DNA of 64,000 nt from Theobroma cacao (taxonomy: Eukaryota; Streptophyta; Magnoliopsida; Malvales; Malvaceae), in assembly GCF_000208745.1 (NCBI RefSeq), contig NC_030854.1, positions 3,571,753-3,635,752 of the forward strand, in the 5' to 3' direction. Below the pieces are notes generated by a model that was given only the letters and a program-made list of their open reading frames with translations, was not told the DNA's origin and made no database searches. The position numbers were made by a program, and so were the translations under genes. This document shows positions 47,058-60,166 of the stretch, piece after piece. Position 1 is the stretch's first letter; each line of letters begins with the position of its first letter.

Positions 47058-48947
47058 TGGAAGCAAGCAACCCTCGTTGACTCCAAAAAGGTTAGCTTAT
47101 TTAACACTAACTTCCCTAAAATTTGATTTTGATTTGGGCTAAAAAATGATACTTGACAATTATTGAAGATTGATTTGAGATTTGATGAACGCTAAGTTAA
47201 TTTATGATGGGCATTTTAATAGTTTTAGATGGAGTAAAAATTTGAATAAAAATTAATTAAAAATGACTTAAATAAATTTTGATTTTAAATTTATTTAAAA
47301 GTATGTACGTGAAATTTAAGATAAAAGTAAGATATCTTCTAGAAGTAAAGTAAATCTATTCTTTGATTTGAATGATTCGATTATTGGTGTTGGTTGGTCT
47401 TTGTTTATTTAAATTTTATTTTCCTTTGTACCAAAAAGCAAAACAAAACACTTATTCAACACATAATTAATTGTGAATGTGATGATGATTTCATTCGACA
47501 AAAAATAAAAATGAAAAGCAGAGGACAACAGGTGAAAAAGTTTAAAAGCATACGCTTACCTTACACATAAAGGCTACATGGATTACTCCCTCCGAATTAC
47601 TATCCTAGAATGTACAGCAGACGAAATTGGTCAAAATACATAGAAAGTCCTTATACTAGGGTCAAAATATGGGTTTAGAGGGTCGATTTTGAGGAGAAAG
47701 GGCAGGGCAGAGACAGAAGAGAGCCAGAGATAGGAGAGAAGTAAAAATGAGAAACCAAAACTAAATGTACTTTAAATAGCCCTAGTAAAACAGTGTATTT
47801 TTGGGTAAAAAGGAAGAGAAAAAAGTCACCTTATCCATTTTTTTATTTAATTTTTTTTAAAATCTGACATGTTAATGTCACATTAGATTGAGTTATTTTA
47901 TAGACCCAATTATACATAATGTTCAAAATATATAGATTAAATTAACAACATTTTATGTAGTCAAAACTTTAAAATATAAAAGTTTACAGGGTATTTTGAC
48001 GGACAAAATGTCAAAAGATTTAATGTGCGCTGAATTGTAAGAAATTAACAGCGGTAGGCAGTCTATTAATTATGAGCCACCAACCAAAAGAAAATTTCCG
48101 ACGGAAGCGGGTAATAATTTTCCATACTTGTATCCCAAGGCGACGTCGGGGAGCGTGCAGGGTAGCTGATGCTGAAGAAAATAAATGCCCATGATAAAAT
48201 ATGAACTACCCTTTTGACCACAAATCTTCCATTTCTTATAGACCCTAATACAGTTGCAAAGTTGGGTTGTGAATAAAGGCACTGGTCGGAAATGAGTCAC
48301 ATTCATATAAGCAGCAAGAATATTAGAGAATTGAATCCAATAATCATGCCACAGTTTTTCTCCCAAAAGAAATTCCAAAATTTTAAATCCCCCTTCCCAT
48401 AAATTATCATGAAAGAAAATCCGTCAGCATAAATTTGCATTTGGGCATGACACTTATCTTACCTAAGACAGATAAAAAGATATTTATATTTAAATATTTA
48501 ATTTATTAATTGATATATGAATATTTTATTTAAAAAATATAATTCGAATATCTTCTCTTATTTTTTTTAAAAAATAAAACACGTTTTGAATATATATATG
48601 TGAAGACAGCTGAGAGTTGAGTGGTAGTTATATTTTGTGTTCTGTTTTCCTAACGTGTGAGAGCATATCTCCGGATTATTCTATCATTGTGGGTGGATCT
48701 TGGCTTCATCTTCCATCCACCCAAAACCACTGTTCCAACAGCCAAAACCGTGTGAAGGAAGGAGAAATTTCCTTCCCACGTACTGGGAGATTTTGCTATA
48801 TGAAAATGTTGGGTCATGCCACTTTCTTTCTGTCCTTGATGAGTTGTCTTTAAACCAATCAATAGATAATGGCAAATGCTTCGTACACATAAGTTCGGTG
48901 GCGTTGAAATTTTATCAGTATGAGTGAAGAATATAGCAGTGTTATAA
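47058..48947. other. Intergenic, no gene seen
   Basis: AT-rich stretches alternate with more balanced ones. ORFs at 48070-48378 and 48617-48927 overlap on both strands and carry no recognisable domain. Confidence 0.5.
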
Positions 48948-49299
48948 TATATTAATGATATAATACTTTAAAATATCTTAAATTATTTACAAATATTAAA
49001 ATATTTTTTTTTCATTTATTATATTTAATTAAATTTTTATATTTTTATTCTAAATTAAATAAATTTTTATAATTAATAATTAATTAATTATCTTTAATTA
49101 AACTATTATTTATCGTTTCTATATCATGTGATTTTGATATGATATGTTAGCATGCATCATAAATATGATGCAACATGTTTACGCTTCATGATATTTTCAC
49201 TTTTTATATTAATATCATATTAACGTTTTATAAATATAATATGATTTGAATGTTTTTGAATAGTTTTAAAAGTTTTTAAAATATTATGTCTAAATTAAT
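48948..49299. mobile_element. MITE copy 5, with 9-bp flanking duplication
   Basis: Element 48957-49290 (334 bp). The left end GATATAATACTTTAAAATAT is complementary to the right end AGTTTTTAAAATATTATGTC. The 9-base flanks TATATTAAT (48948-48956) and TAAATTAAT (49291-49299) match at 8 of 9. The non-coding interior is shared with copies 1-4. Confidence 0.65.
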
Positions 49300-50153
49300 T
49301 ATTGTATTTTAGTAAAAGTTTTTTTTAATTAATTTTGTTTAAAGAAATTTTCATTCAAAACCGTTCCACGTCCTTCAAAGTTTCAACTTTAATTAGGAGT
49401 AACCCGCCCGAACGGATATATGCATTTTGAAGGGAAAATATAGTCAAGGACTCCTAGACTTAAAGATACACAACGTCAAACGCGTTGTTACATTTAAATA
49501 GTTGAAGGTCAGAGCTAGCTAGGTAGCCACCTCAAGCATTGATTTCCTCCTGTTATCGCCTGGCAAATTGTTGAATTTAAGATCTCATCATGCTTCATTA
49601 CAAAAGATATGCGAGTACATTGAAAAGTTTACAATTGACCCCATCTATATAAATTGTTTTATTTGTTTTCTCTCTCATTTTTATCTCAAATCTCACAAAT
49701 TGTCATATATTTTATTTTTTTTTATTAAATTAATACGTATTTGATTTTAATTTTTTGCCTCTTTTTTTCTCTCATAATTTTATATTATTGAGTGAATAGA
49801 TGGGGCAAAGAATGGAAATTTGGATGCTTGAAAAGATGAAACAAACAGTGAGTCAATTAGTCAATGTGGTCGGTAAGAGTAAGAACCATTTTGGGAAGTT
49901 GCTTACTCGGTTTACGAACTGTTTCTTTTGGACCAAAGGAAAAGTGTCAACTCTGCTGCCGCTGCTTGCCCTTGTGTCCACCAAGGTTACAACCTGTCTT
50001 TCTTGAGTATTTCCGTCCCATTTGTTTATGTATTAGGTTACTTGCCATCTCAATCTCATATCAATAAGCCTTGAATGTCCAAGAAACTAGTAGGAAAATT
50101 CACTTTTCTGTCTTTTTTCTTCTCTCTGAAAACCTTTCTCTTACCCCTATCAT
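49300..50153. other. Intergenic, upstream of the carbonic anhydrase gene
   Basis: No gene was recognised; the ORFs at 49800-50067 are short and lack domains. Confidence 0.5.
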
Positions 50154-50161
50154 TATAAATA
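50154..50161 (+). promoter_or_regulatory. TATA box of the carbonic anhydrase gene
   Basis: TATAAATA, the plant consensus, about 123 bases before the ATG at 50277, with a pyrimidine-rich leader between. Confidence 0.6.
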
Positions 50162-50276
50162 CTCTTTTATAGTCTTTCCAGCATATCATATCATATCCCA
50201 AAGAAATAAGACACAGTCCCCATTTTCTGTTGCTGTTTGTTTCTTTTGCAACTCTTTGGTTTGGCCTTAAAAGAAC

Positions 50277-52454
50277 ATGAAGCATCAAAGCAAACCCATC
50301 TTTGTTTCAGTTTTTCTAATCTTCGCAGTTCTGTTTCTCTCCTACTCAGCTTCAGTTTCAGCTCAAGAAGTTGGTAAATGTCAAAAACAGAAAGCAAAAG
50401 TGGTTGTTTTTTTTTTCTAATATATATGGTAGACTGATAGAGAATGTGACATGTGAAATTTGTATGATGCAGAGGATGAGAGGGAGTTTGATTACCTGGA
50501 GAACAGTGGGAAAGGACCAAGCCAATGGGGAGATCTGAAGAAGGAATGGGTTGCTTGCAAAAATGGAGGTCTGCAATCCCCAATAGATATGTCAAGTCTG
50601 AGAGTGAAGGTAGTCAACAAATCTGGAGAGCTGAAGAAGAGATATAAGCCCTGCCATGCAATCGTCAAGAACAGAGGCCACGATATTTCGGTAAGGAATT
50701 AATGCAGACATGAATGGTTTTAATCACACTTTATTATCATCAAACTAATAAGCTACATCACAAGATTTCATATCCAATTTTCCAACTAATTAAACTAGCC
50801 ACCACCCTCAATCATCTTTCTCCATGACAGCATGTACTTCAAGTTTAATTTAGTTCTTGTAAATTCTTGTTTGCTTTGTTTTTGTGGTTGTGTTGACTTG
50901 GATTACTTTCATAGTTTACAAATTGCTGGAAAAGCAAATGGTTTAAGCAGATGCTCACAGGTTTCCAAATCAAATTCATTATTCAGTAAAGTAAGTTTTC
51001 TAGCACCGCCTTCCAAAAGAATATAGCCAGCCATGTGAATTGCAATGCATGTCAAACTACAAGTTTTGTCCCTTTCACATGGAAAAGCTTATCAAACCCC
51101 TGCTTTGTTCTTTTCTTCCAAGAAAATAAGCTAATGGGCATATGTGAGTTGTGTTATTCAACAGGCCCCACCCACCTCATAAAAATGGAAAATGTGCTGA
51201 TCAAACCACTCTTCAAGTCTTCAACTACTACTACTCTTTGCTATAATGCTTATCTATACCTTTTAAAAAAAGAAGCAGACGAAGACGAAGAAAATAAAAT
51301 GAAAGTAAAGTAAAGTAGGCCCTGGGAAACTTAGTAGTAGTTGTGGTTTCCATGACTTTTAGAATCAAACGAGCCATCTTGGATGACACATGAATTAAAA
51401 ATTAGGAAATCATAATAAACATCATATGAACAGCATCTAATATTGTTGTGTGTTTTCTCTGAATATGCAGCTTCAATGGCCGAATTATGATGCCGGTTCA
51501 ATCAAGACTAATGGTACCGAATACTTTCTCCAACAAGCTCACTGGCACTCACCTTCTGAGCATACCATTAATGGCAGAAGGTCTCTACTCTCTATTAATT
51601 CATCTTTCTTAGTCAAACACTAAAATGTCGATAAGGTGAAATAAAAAGATTCAATTCAACTTCAACCGACTTACAAGAGTTTTTGTTTCTCTTTTTGATT
51701 TTGGACAATAATTAGGTATGCCCTGGAGCTACACATGGTACACCAGTGCAAGGACCCCAATGTGAAGAACAATCTAGCTGTTGTTGGACTACTCTACAAG
51801 TTTGGTGCACCCGATGCTTTCCTCTCCAAGGTGAAGATTAATTTCCACAGTGATTAGAGCGTATCAGATGTGTGGCCTCCAAATTCCAATCATTTTGTGC
51901 CACTTGCAATGTTCTCTGACATATTATTTGCTCATATATTTCAGCTGATAGGCAATATTACATCCATGAATGATCATGTGCAAGAAAGGTACATGGGGTT
52001 GATTGATCCAAGCTTGATCAAGATGGGTGGCAAGAAGTATTACAGATACATGGGCTCATTGACAGTCCCTCCCTGCACTGAAGGTGTCATTTGGACAATG
52101 AACAAGAAGGTAAGTAAATCCAGTCATCCCTAACCAACGCTTTTGTCCTTTTAAACTCCTCTAGAAATGAGATCCTGAAGCATATTTGAACTATATCCAG
52201 ATAAGAACTGTTTCAAGGGACCAAGTCCGGGCACTCCGAATAGCTGTTCACGACGTAAGTAGATACCTATTTGATACTTGATCATCAATTTAGCTAACCC
52301 TGAACATTCTTGAAATGAGCAATTCCAAGCATAATCTAACATTTGGTAATCAAATGATTTTCAGTATGCAGAAGCAAATGCAAGACCTGTGCAACCACTC
52401 AATCGTCGAGAGATAGAACTTTATGGCCGGAACCCAGGGGACGTACCTAACTGA
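50277..52454 (+). CDS. Alpha carbonic anhydrase, secreted
   Basis: Seven exons, 50277-50373, 50473-50690, 51471-51580, 51716-51830, 51945-52109, 52201-52254 and 52365-52454, all GT-AG and all closing in frame, give 282 aa. Residues 1-29 are a signal peptide ([20 protein letters not shown]). Next are [18 protein letters not shown] and QSPIDMSS, then the zinc ligand region: [16 protein letters not shown] supplies two His and ELHMVHQ the third. The active-site Thr lies in [17 protein letters not shown], followed by [11 protein letters not shown]. The enzyme interconverts CO2 and bicarbonate; a signal peptide puts it in the secretory pathway, possibly extracellular or chloroplast by way of the ER. 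The length fits plant alpha-CAs, and all three His ligands are present, so it looks active. The two-site nectarin-like annotation often given to this family is not supported specifically. Confidence 0.94.
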
Positions 52455-53650
52455 TAAGATCTACAAGTGTATTGAGAATGCAGATTTTTTTCCTTGACCC
52501 TATTCTTTTGGTTGATATATAAAACAATACTTTCTCATTCTAATGTGTTCATACACCATTTTGAGGTTACATGTCATTTGCTGTTACTAGTTTGCTATAT
52601 CATGCTGCATTTTTCAGTCATCTAGAATGAAATGGTTAGAAATTGTGAGGCTAGAGATAATCTCATGCTAGCCAGAAACTTTAAAGATGAGAATAACTTA
52701 GATCATAGATAGAGTAATCTAGAAATTAGGTGAAAGCGTTTAAACTTAACAGTCTATAAAATTCAATCGACTATGTTGCATTGTTTCCCAGCAATGGATG
52801 TATATGACATTTAAATTCATCAAAACTAGAAGGGCATGTGCAGAGGCTTGTGTCCTTTCCTCAGCAAACTGGTGAAGTAACTGGGAATATAAATCGTCTA
52901 CTTGTTTGTCAAATTAGACATGATGTTACCTGCCTGCCAATTGAAGCAGCTAGAGTAATCAAGTGAATCAGAAACTGATTTTTCCTCAAGTGAATGATGT
53001 TACCATTGCCTAATATCCGGGTGACCATATAAATGATTGATACTGAAAGCTAAAAATAATTGCACAAGGCACTGATGGCCCTATCAGAACACGCCATCAC
53101 ATTCATTCCACATAAAACCCTTTCATCTCAAACTCATTTAGAGATTAGAATTATCAATCATATAGACAGTGACTCAGTTGACACATCACACTTCTAATAC
53201 TCCATTATCAGTTATAGTCTTAATCCCAACCCACACGCTCCTCATCCTTTTCTGATATAAAGGATAAGTTAGTGACACATACCCATACAGGCCATGGTTA
53301 GATTACAAGCAAAAACAAAGTTAATTCAAGCTGAAGTATTTACCGGATGCAAATTAAGGGAAAATATAAAATTCAAAATTGATTTCTTAAAAATTTTGGA
53401 ATTTATTCAATGTCAACAAGGATCCGAGTACACTAGCATATGCATTCTTCCAAGTTTCGCTTATTCTACTTATACAATCAGCAGCTCCAGAACCAGCAGA
53501 GTAGAATACAGAGACAAGAGTAAGCAAAGTATAAGGGAATATATTATCCCGGCTACCCTCTGCTGACCAAGTAGATTTCCCCATTCTACAACAGTTAACA
53601 ATGGACCTAAGTCGAAACTGAAAACCATTAAATAAACATAGTTGAACCCA
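52455..53650. other. 3' UTRs of converging genes
   Basis: The end of the + gene at 52454 and the end of the - gene at 53651 face each other. No additional gene was seen; the ORF at 53294 lacks domains. Confidence 0.55.
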
Positions 53651-55614
53651 TCATCTAACTATTTCGGCAATCTCTGACGAGCATGAAGCAGCACCTCCCC
53701 GTGTCTGCCTTGTGTTGTATGAGTTGCATTTTAGGCACTTGTGTGCGACGATATGAAAATTAACCTCAGAATTTTCGCCACAGTCATTACAGAGAATCCA
53801 AACCTGGTCAATCAAAACACTGTCTCAATCATAAATAGTTAAAAGGAAACTAAGCACTGATAGCTGCTAAAAATATGCAAATTTGACTGACCATCTTATT
53901 CTGATAAATTTGAGGCATCACTGTCGAAGCAACCTGAAATTTGTTTCAAGAACATTTTGGCAGTAGACCAAATCAGAAAATTTACATACAACATTGCTAA
54001 AGACAAAAATAAGTTGATCTAAGGTATAATAAACATGCCTCACGATCAAGTCTTTCCCACACCCGGGACATATCACAGTAAGATTTTGAGCAAACAGGAC
54101 ACGAATACCTGCAATAACATTATTAACACCAAACCCCGCTGCCCAACGATAATGTACAAATGAATAAGGAAATGCTTTTGCAAACATAACCAGCAGAACC
54201 AAGAGGTTGCACTTGTGTTCTCAAAAGGGACTCACCGGAAATGAGACTCCATCTGTTTTACACATTCCAAATGTATAGTGTGGCCACATGGTAAGACAGT
54301 TATGTCTTTCGTTGTATCAAAGAGAAACTAAACAACAAAACAAAAAATTAGCGGCTGAAAAAAGGCATGACAATCCATATCATTCTACTCAAACCTTCAG
54401 TTTTTTAACTTACTTCAAAGCAAACAGCGCAATTATGGTGCATAGCTTTTTCAACACAATTGTGGGAGTTCTTCAACACTGTAGAATAGCAACATCCTAC
54501 AACAGATACAAATACAATCCAAAAATTAATGATTGAAGAAGGAGAAATTTAAAAGGTCTTTAAATTAAAAACACAGGATAAGTTGGTAAACTTACCACAC
54601 TTATTACAATGGAAAAAATTCTCCTCTCCTCCAATTCTACAATACCAAACCAAATTAATCATCAGATATCATATAAATATGGGCACACAAAAAGAATAGA
54701 TTCTAGCAAAATTCTAACCTGCAGATACCACATTCGTCACAATGGTACTGATTTTTCGAGACCTATCAATTCAAGAAAAAAAGCTTTTCCTTGGTAAGCA
54801 AGTACATCTATGAATTGCACTTCTTCAATCTTAAACTGCATTATTCTGACTTACATCATCATCGAAAAAGTTGCATTTCGAACAAAAATAGTTCCCCATG
54901 CAAACCCCACAATAAATGCAATGCTGTTGAACCTAATGTAATTCAAGAAAAATCAGACCAAGTTAGTATTCTTTTATTACTGTTATTTCCATTCCACTCA
55001 TTATTTACATCATTTCTACAGTAATTTTTATCAACATTAAAATACTTTTAGGAAACTTACATCTTGTTCTCTGTCACACAAGGAACAAATAACCTGAAAA
55101 GAGAAAGACATTTTATATATTGAATATAAAAAAATCAGCTAAGAATCACTTAAAACAATGAAATAAAGGTCCAAAATTATTACAACAAAAACATAGAGAA
55201 GGCCAAAGAAAGCTGACCCTTTTAATATCATGGCGAGGAACCTCATGACGATCTAAAGGATTAACTTCGATTGAGTTCTGTTAAAAAAGAAAATCTTTTC
55301 CAAAATTAAAAGGTTGTCTACCAAAAAAAAAAAAAAAGAAAGAAAAAAGAAAGCAAAGAAATACTAAGGACCTTGGATTCATTATGGCAATGCCTGCAGT
55401 CGAATATCTCATCGCAACAAGGTGCCCTGATCTTGCACCTTCTTCGATAATGCGAACATCTTCAAAATCACAACAAAAAGAACAACAAAATTAATGCACA
55501 AAAAATTGGTGGAAAATGAAATTTTTTGGAGGAAGAAAAATACCCGAATTCCCCATATCCGTTCTCCATTATAGATGAAGAGTTTGACATCTTGGGCTCA
55601 AAACTGCTCTCCAT
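53651..55614 (-). CDS. RZFP34: CHY zinc-finger and RING E3 ubiquitin ligase (RZFP34/CHYR1-like)
   Basis: Twelve exons on the minus strand (55614-55544, 55459-55372, 55277-55218, 55093-55061, 54932-54855, 54762-54719, 54636-54596, 54496-54414, 54327-54236, 54108-54039, 53933-53892, 53803-53651) give 284 aa. The N-terminal CHY-type zinc finger starts at [16 protein letters not shown], with DCRHCHNE and [24 protein letters not shown]-like finger follows ([13 protein letters not shown], then [10 protein letters not shown]). The RING-H2 reads CAVCFEFLFD, then [10 protein letters not shown] and [11 protein letters not shown] zinc-ribbon ends the protein: [16 protein letters not shown], then [15 protein letters not shown]. 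Such enzymes ubiquitinate targets in ABA, drought and MYB regulation in Arabidopsis. The C-terminal SYNTRQT tail favours RZFP34/CHYR1 over MIEL1. Intron 10 has a GC donor. Confidence 0.93.
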
Positions 55615-58600
55615 TAATCTCCAACCTTTCTTTTTCCAATTTATACTCCAAATTTACCTGAAACCAAAATTTAAACAAAAAAAAAGATGAAATTAACTTG
55701 GAGATTAAACCAAATAAAAGTCCTAAAGGGCTACAACATCTTAGGCTTTCCCAAAAAAAGAAAACAGACCCGAAGTGAAACGGGTAAATAAGGTTTCGTT
55801 TCAGAGAGCTGAATCAGGTATGAAGAGCTGAGCAATTGAGCATGGATCAGACTGGAGGAAGATAAACAAAAAATGTATATATAGGAATCCCTCAACTTTC
55901 ATGAAATTCCACATTGACCCCTGCTTTAGATTTTCTTTTTAATCCATAATAACCAACCTCCCATCCCTAACTTCCCTATTACCAGGCGACACGCCAGCGT
56001 TTTTGCCGGCCGACCCAATTATTGCACTTAGAAAAATGGGACAGAGAGAGAAGAAGAAAACAAACGCAAAGGGACAACAAAGTTTAACATTCAACCGAAA
56101 AACAAAAGTTAGATAAATGAAAAGGTTAACGTACCAGCTTGAAGAAAGGAAAAAATGGGGTCTTTCGGTTACGTAGGTTTGGCATCGTCAGAGGTGTTAT
56201 AAATAGTTCAAAGTTCTAAACTTTAGGTTGAAGAAACAGTGAAATTACCCAAAAGGGTGAGAAGATAAGCTGTGGCAACTTCTGCGTAATTACGGGCATG
56301 GAGAGAGAATCTAAAACTAGCAATGGATAGATTCTGTAGTTCATAATCTTAAAAGTTTCTGCAGACGATGGTTTTGTCCCAAGGCAAGGATTTACAGTGG
56401 AAACTGTAGTGTTGTTGTTTGACTAGACGGGCAGCCTGGACTTTTCTCTGACAGTCGGTAGGGTGCACGTGTCAAATTGTGGATGCGGGGCCGGTTTTCT
56501 CAAATGGTTGATTGTCCACTTCTTTTTCTTTCCTTCAGGAGATAGAAAGCAGAAGCTTTGTTCATTCATGATTTACAGGGTTTGAATTTTGGTCAAAATG
56601 TAAGGAGGGGGAGATTGGTCAAATTTCAGTGAAGAAAAATATCTACATGGCTTTGATGTAGCTATCACAAAAGAGAAAGAAAAGAAGAACAGGGAAGCTA
56701 CAGCTATCTTAATGTTTATGTTGCTGGAATGTAACTGTCAAAGCTTAGGCCAAAGGGGAATTTTGGAGATGAAGAGAGAAGTTGCCAAATTAGACATGGG
56801 ATGACATTGTTGACTTGTCACCCTCCAAATGGTCGGGAAATCGGCATTTTGAAACCCAAAGTCTCCAACATGCTAGACTGGATTTGGAGTGTGCGAATCC
56901 CCCCGCTGACAAAGCCCAAGGGCCGAGCAGATTTTGGTTTCATGTGTCCATCGAAATAAGAGGTATAGGGTGGGAAACAACCTTTCATGTGTAAAGCTGA
57001 AGTTGATATAGGTGTCCAATACTCTTTTTCTACTGCTGAAATTAAGTTTTAACATAATAAAAGTGGGAAAATGGGCAAATTGACAATGACAAGGGGCTGA
57101 CCAAATGTTTATAGCAAGTCTGAAAGTCTGAGAAATAAGAGATATGGTTGCAGGGTCGTCGGCCTACGTTGAACTTTCAACCTGAACTGATTGGGCTACT
57201 AAACTTTTCTATCAGGCTTCTATATCTATTCCTATTGTGTTTTAAACCCAAAGTTACAGGCACCAAAGAATAAAGCATTTGGGTTCCAAATTTATCAGAT
57301 CCAGATCCAGAACATTGTCTGAAGAGTTTGAGCCCAATACAATTCAAGCTTGGCCCTTTTAACTGACAGCTGAAAATCCCAACAAGCTCTCTGGAAAATG
57401 AAAGTTAGTTTTGGTAAACCTCATAATTTAATTATGTAATTAGTCCCAATCAACTTTACTCTGCCTTGAATGTGCTTGGTGTTGGAGATGTAATCTCCAC
57501 ACTATTTTTCATTTTTCCACGTCATAAAGTAGAGACCTAATGATGTTTCCATCACAAAATAAATGACAAGTTCTTTATTCAAAACTTTGCATAAGAAAAG
57601 AGTTGGGAGATAACTGACAGCTAAATTTTTTAATATTATGGAGACCTGTCTTTTGAATTGATAATGATCAAAATAATGATGTTTAGAAAGTGATTTTAAT
57701 ACCAGAACAGGCCTCATAATACTAAAGTTCCTAATATTTTTAATTTCTACGTGCCTCATGAAGTATATTGTTTATTATCTTTTTTATAAGGTTTGCACTT
57801 TACATGATTTCTTCTAAGTTCATATCACATTAAAAAAGTGTTCATCACAAGACATTTCTTGAGTAAACTATATTATCTCTAAGCATAAGACCTGGATCAC
57901 GTCTGTACTTCAGATAATGTATTCATTTAAAGAACAAAATAAAAGTACTTGAAAATATAATGCTAGAAGCCTAGAATTAAGTCTCCCTGCATGCATATGT
58001 ATATGGTAAATTCAGTCTAAATAAGAATTCATCAATCTTATGCTACTAAAAAGGGTATCCAAATGGGTAGAATTTGAGACTTAATTATGTAGTTTTGTGA
58101 AGAACAGATGAGATTTATGATATAAAAGAATTACCTCTTTTATATCAAAAACAAAAAAAAAATCTAATGGAAATTGTAAGAAAAAGTCTAAGATAAGATG
58201 AGTAGAGTTTAATTACCCAACTACGCCAATGCATGTTCCCAAGCTCATTCGCCCAAACTCTTCCTATAGTCACTACCCGTCCTTCATAAATCACACTCAA
58301 ATGAGTCATTACTCCATGTGAAATAGAGTGAGGGTCACTCTCAAATGGGCTGTCCTCTTCCTCTATCTTTGAGTACGACATTTAAGTATTTAAAATTTTG
58401 GGGAATAATTTGTACAAGCTGTCTCATCGTTGATCGAACTTATTACAACAACATTGTGTAATAAAAGACATTTATTTGGAACAGCCACACATCAGTAGGC
58501 CCCAGAACCCACTTTGACGATAAGGACAATGAGTCAGTGACCCCCCTCCAATTCGCGGTCGCTTTTAAGCCACGTCGCACCATCCCATTTGCTTGCATTC

Positions 58601-60166
58601 ATAAAGGGGTCAAGAGGGTATGATACGGTCCGTCGGAGATACCAAGGCGGCAGGCACGGTCCCTAAAAGACTAACTTTTCTATCATGGCCCTTGCAAATT
58701 TGCACTGCAGAGAGCTAATAAAGAGTTTCAACTTTTACCTGCTAAACACATTACACATGTAATCAGTCTTGTTGCTTAGGGATAAGATAGGACTGTTAAA
58801 ACTAGGTAGTGAAATATCAGCAGCACATGCATCCGATCTTCTTCAATTTTATTCAAGCTATGATTTGTATAGTAATAGTGAAGCATGAACTGTCTTAGTG
58901 TCTGAGAAACTAGCAATTTTCATTACTTGATCTCCAGCCCAGAACATGCCAAGGCATGGCAAAAGTAAATATCCAAGTCAAGGCCAAAGTGTGGAGATGG
59001 AATTACTCTCTTCCACTCATTCCGGTTTGAAAACGAATAGGCCTGAAAAGTAGCATAAAAATGGCAAGGACATGACAAGAAAACTGGGTCCTATCGTTAA
59101 AGTAAATTGGCCATGGTCTGTGCATGCCGGTCCTGAAGCTTCACGTGCCCTGTCGCGCCCTTCAGGCACAATTATTCAGAGTGAAAGAATCTCTATGTCA
59201 GCAATGAGTAATGCCACTTGTAGAAAAAGAAAACGTGTTTCTTCTCATTTGAAGCAAATGAAGCCTTTGCTAGATTGTACACTTAGAACCAGTGTGGCAT
59301 TACATAAAGGTTTAGAACAGTGTCGATATTTTTTCAAGTCATAGTCCTTCAGCATGATCATTGATAGCATGGTGGAGTGAGGACAACTTCGTAGGAATGT
59401 TCACGACTGTCAAGGCGTATATTTGGCCCACTTATTTATGTAGAAAAATCATCTCGTCTTAAAGAAGGAAGCGGATGCCACGCCACAAACTTATTTAACC
59501 TAAAATGCCAGCTTAGGTAGGTAGGACCTCAGCAAACCCTACAAACTGCTGTTAAATTTTTGTACTTTGTGGGAAACCATTACTCGATCAAGGATTATCT
59601 CATAAGAAATAATATATCAACTCTAGAAAATTTGAGGAACAGGACAAGAATGAGATTTGAACCTTCTACCCACCGCATGAGCATTTCCATCAAGTTTCAC
59701 CCTTCCAATCAAATTAAGTTGATGAATGAACCTTGTTGGCTTGCACACCTGTCGCAAGATTTTTATTGATTTGCTTGGGGACAGAATTAAAAAGAAAACA
59801 GGAAAAAGGCAACATTGATCTGTTTTTCCTTTTATTTTTGGACGGGAATTGAAAGAGTTATCTAATTTACCAAAAAAGACAAAAAAAAAAAAGGAAAGGC
59901 AATCATAGAAATAGAGAAGAGCGAACACAAGTTCACATTTACAGCCTTAGGTTTCCATAAATATTGTCACACAAATACCAGGGCATGCAATTGCAAACAT
60001 CCGCCATGATGATCATGATGATGATAATGATGAACAGAAAACAAGATCAACGGCCACAAATTTAACACAAATTACAAGGGAAAAAGAGGGGAGAAAATAG
60101 AAAACTCAACAAATTAAATACACGGGAGAAAATCCGTTTTCATGTGACAGAGTTAATTAAACCCAC
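55615..60166. other. Long intergenic stretch with a 5' UTR and a SINE-like site
   Basis: The first few hundred bases are probably leader and promoter of the E3 ligase gene; GGTTTCAG before GTAAATTTGGAG near 55660 may be a 5' UTR splice acceptor. No gene is supported from there on. The ORFs at 58145-58381 (-), 59072-59344 (+) and 59560-59769 (+) have no recognisable domain. On the minus strand near 59652-59663, GGTTCAAATCTC resembles a pol III B box, possibly a SINE fragment. 59940-60166 is probably the aquaporin's 3' UTR. Confidence 0.45.

Noticed and set aside
48070..48927. Several ORFs of 68-102 aa on both strands
   Set aside because: They overlap each other on opposite strands and show no domain.
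58145..58381. 78-aa minus-strand ORF with an acidic start
   Set aside because: No known family, no neighbouring exon with matching phase was found; possible remnant only.
59072..59344. 90-aa ORF with a basic middle
   Set aside because: No domain or splice context; consistent with chance.
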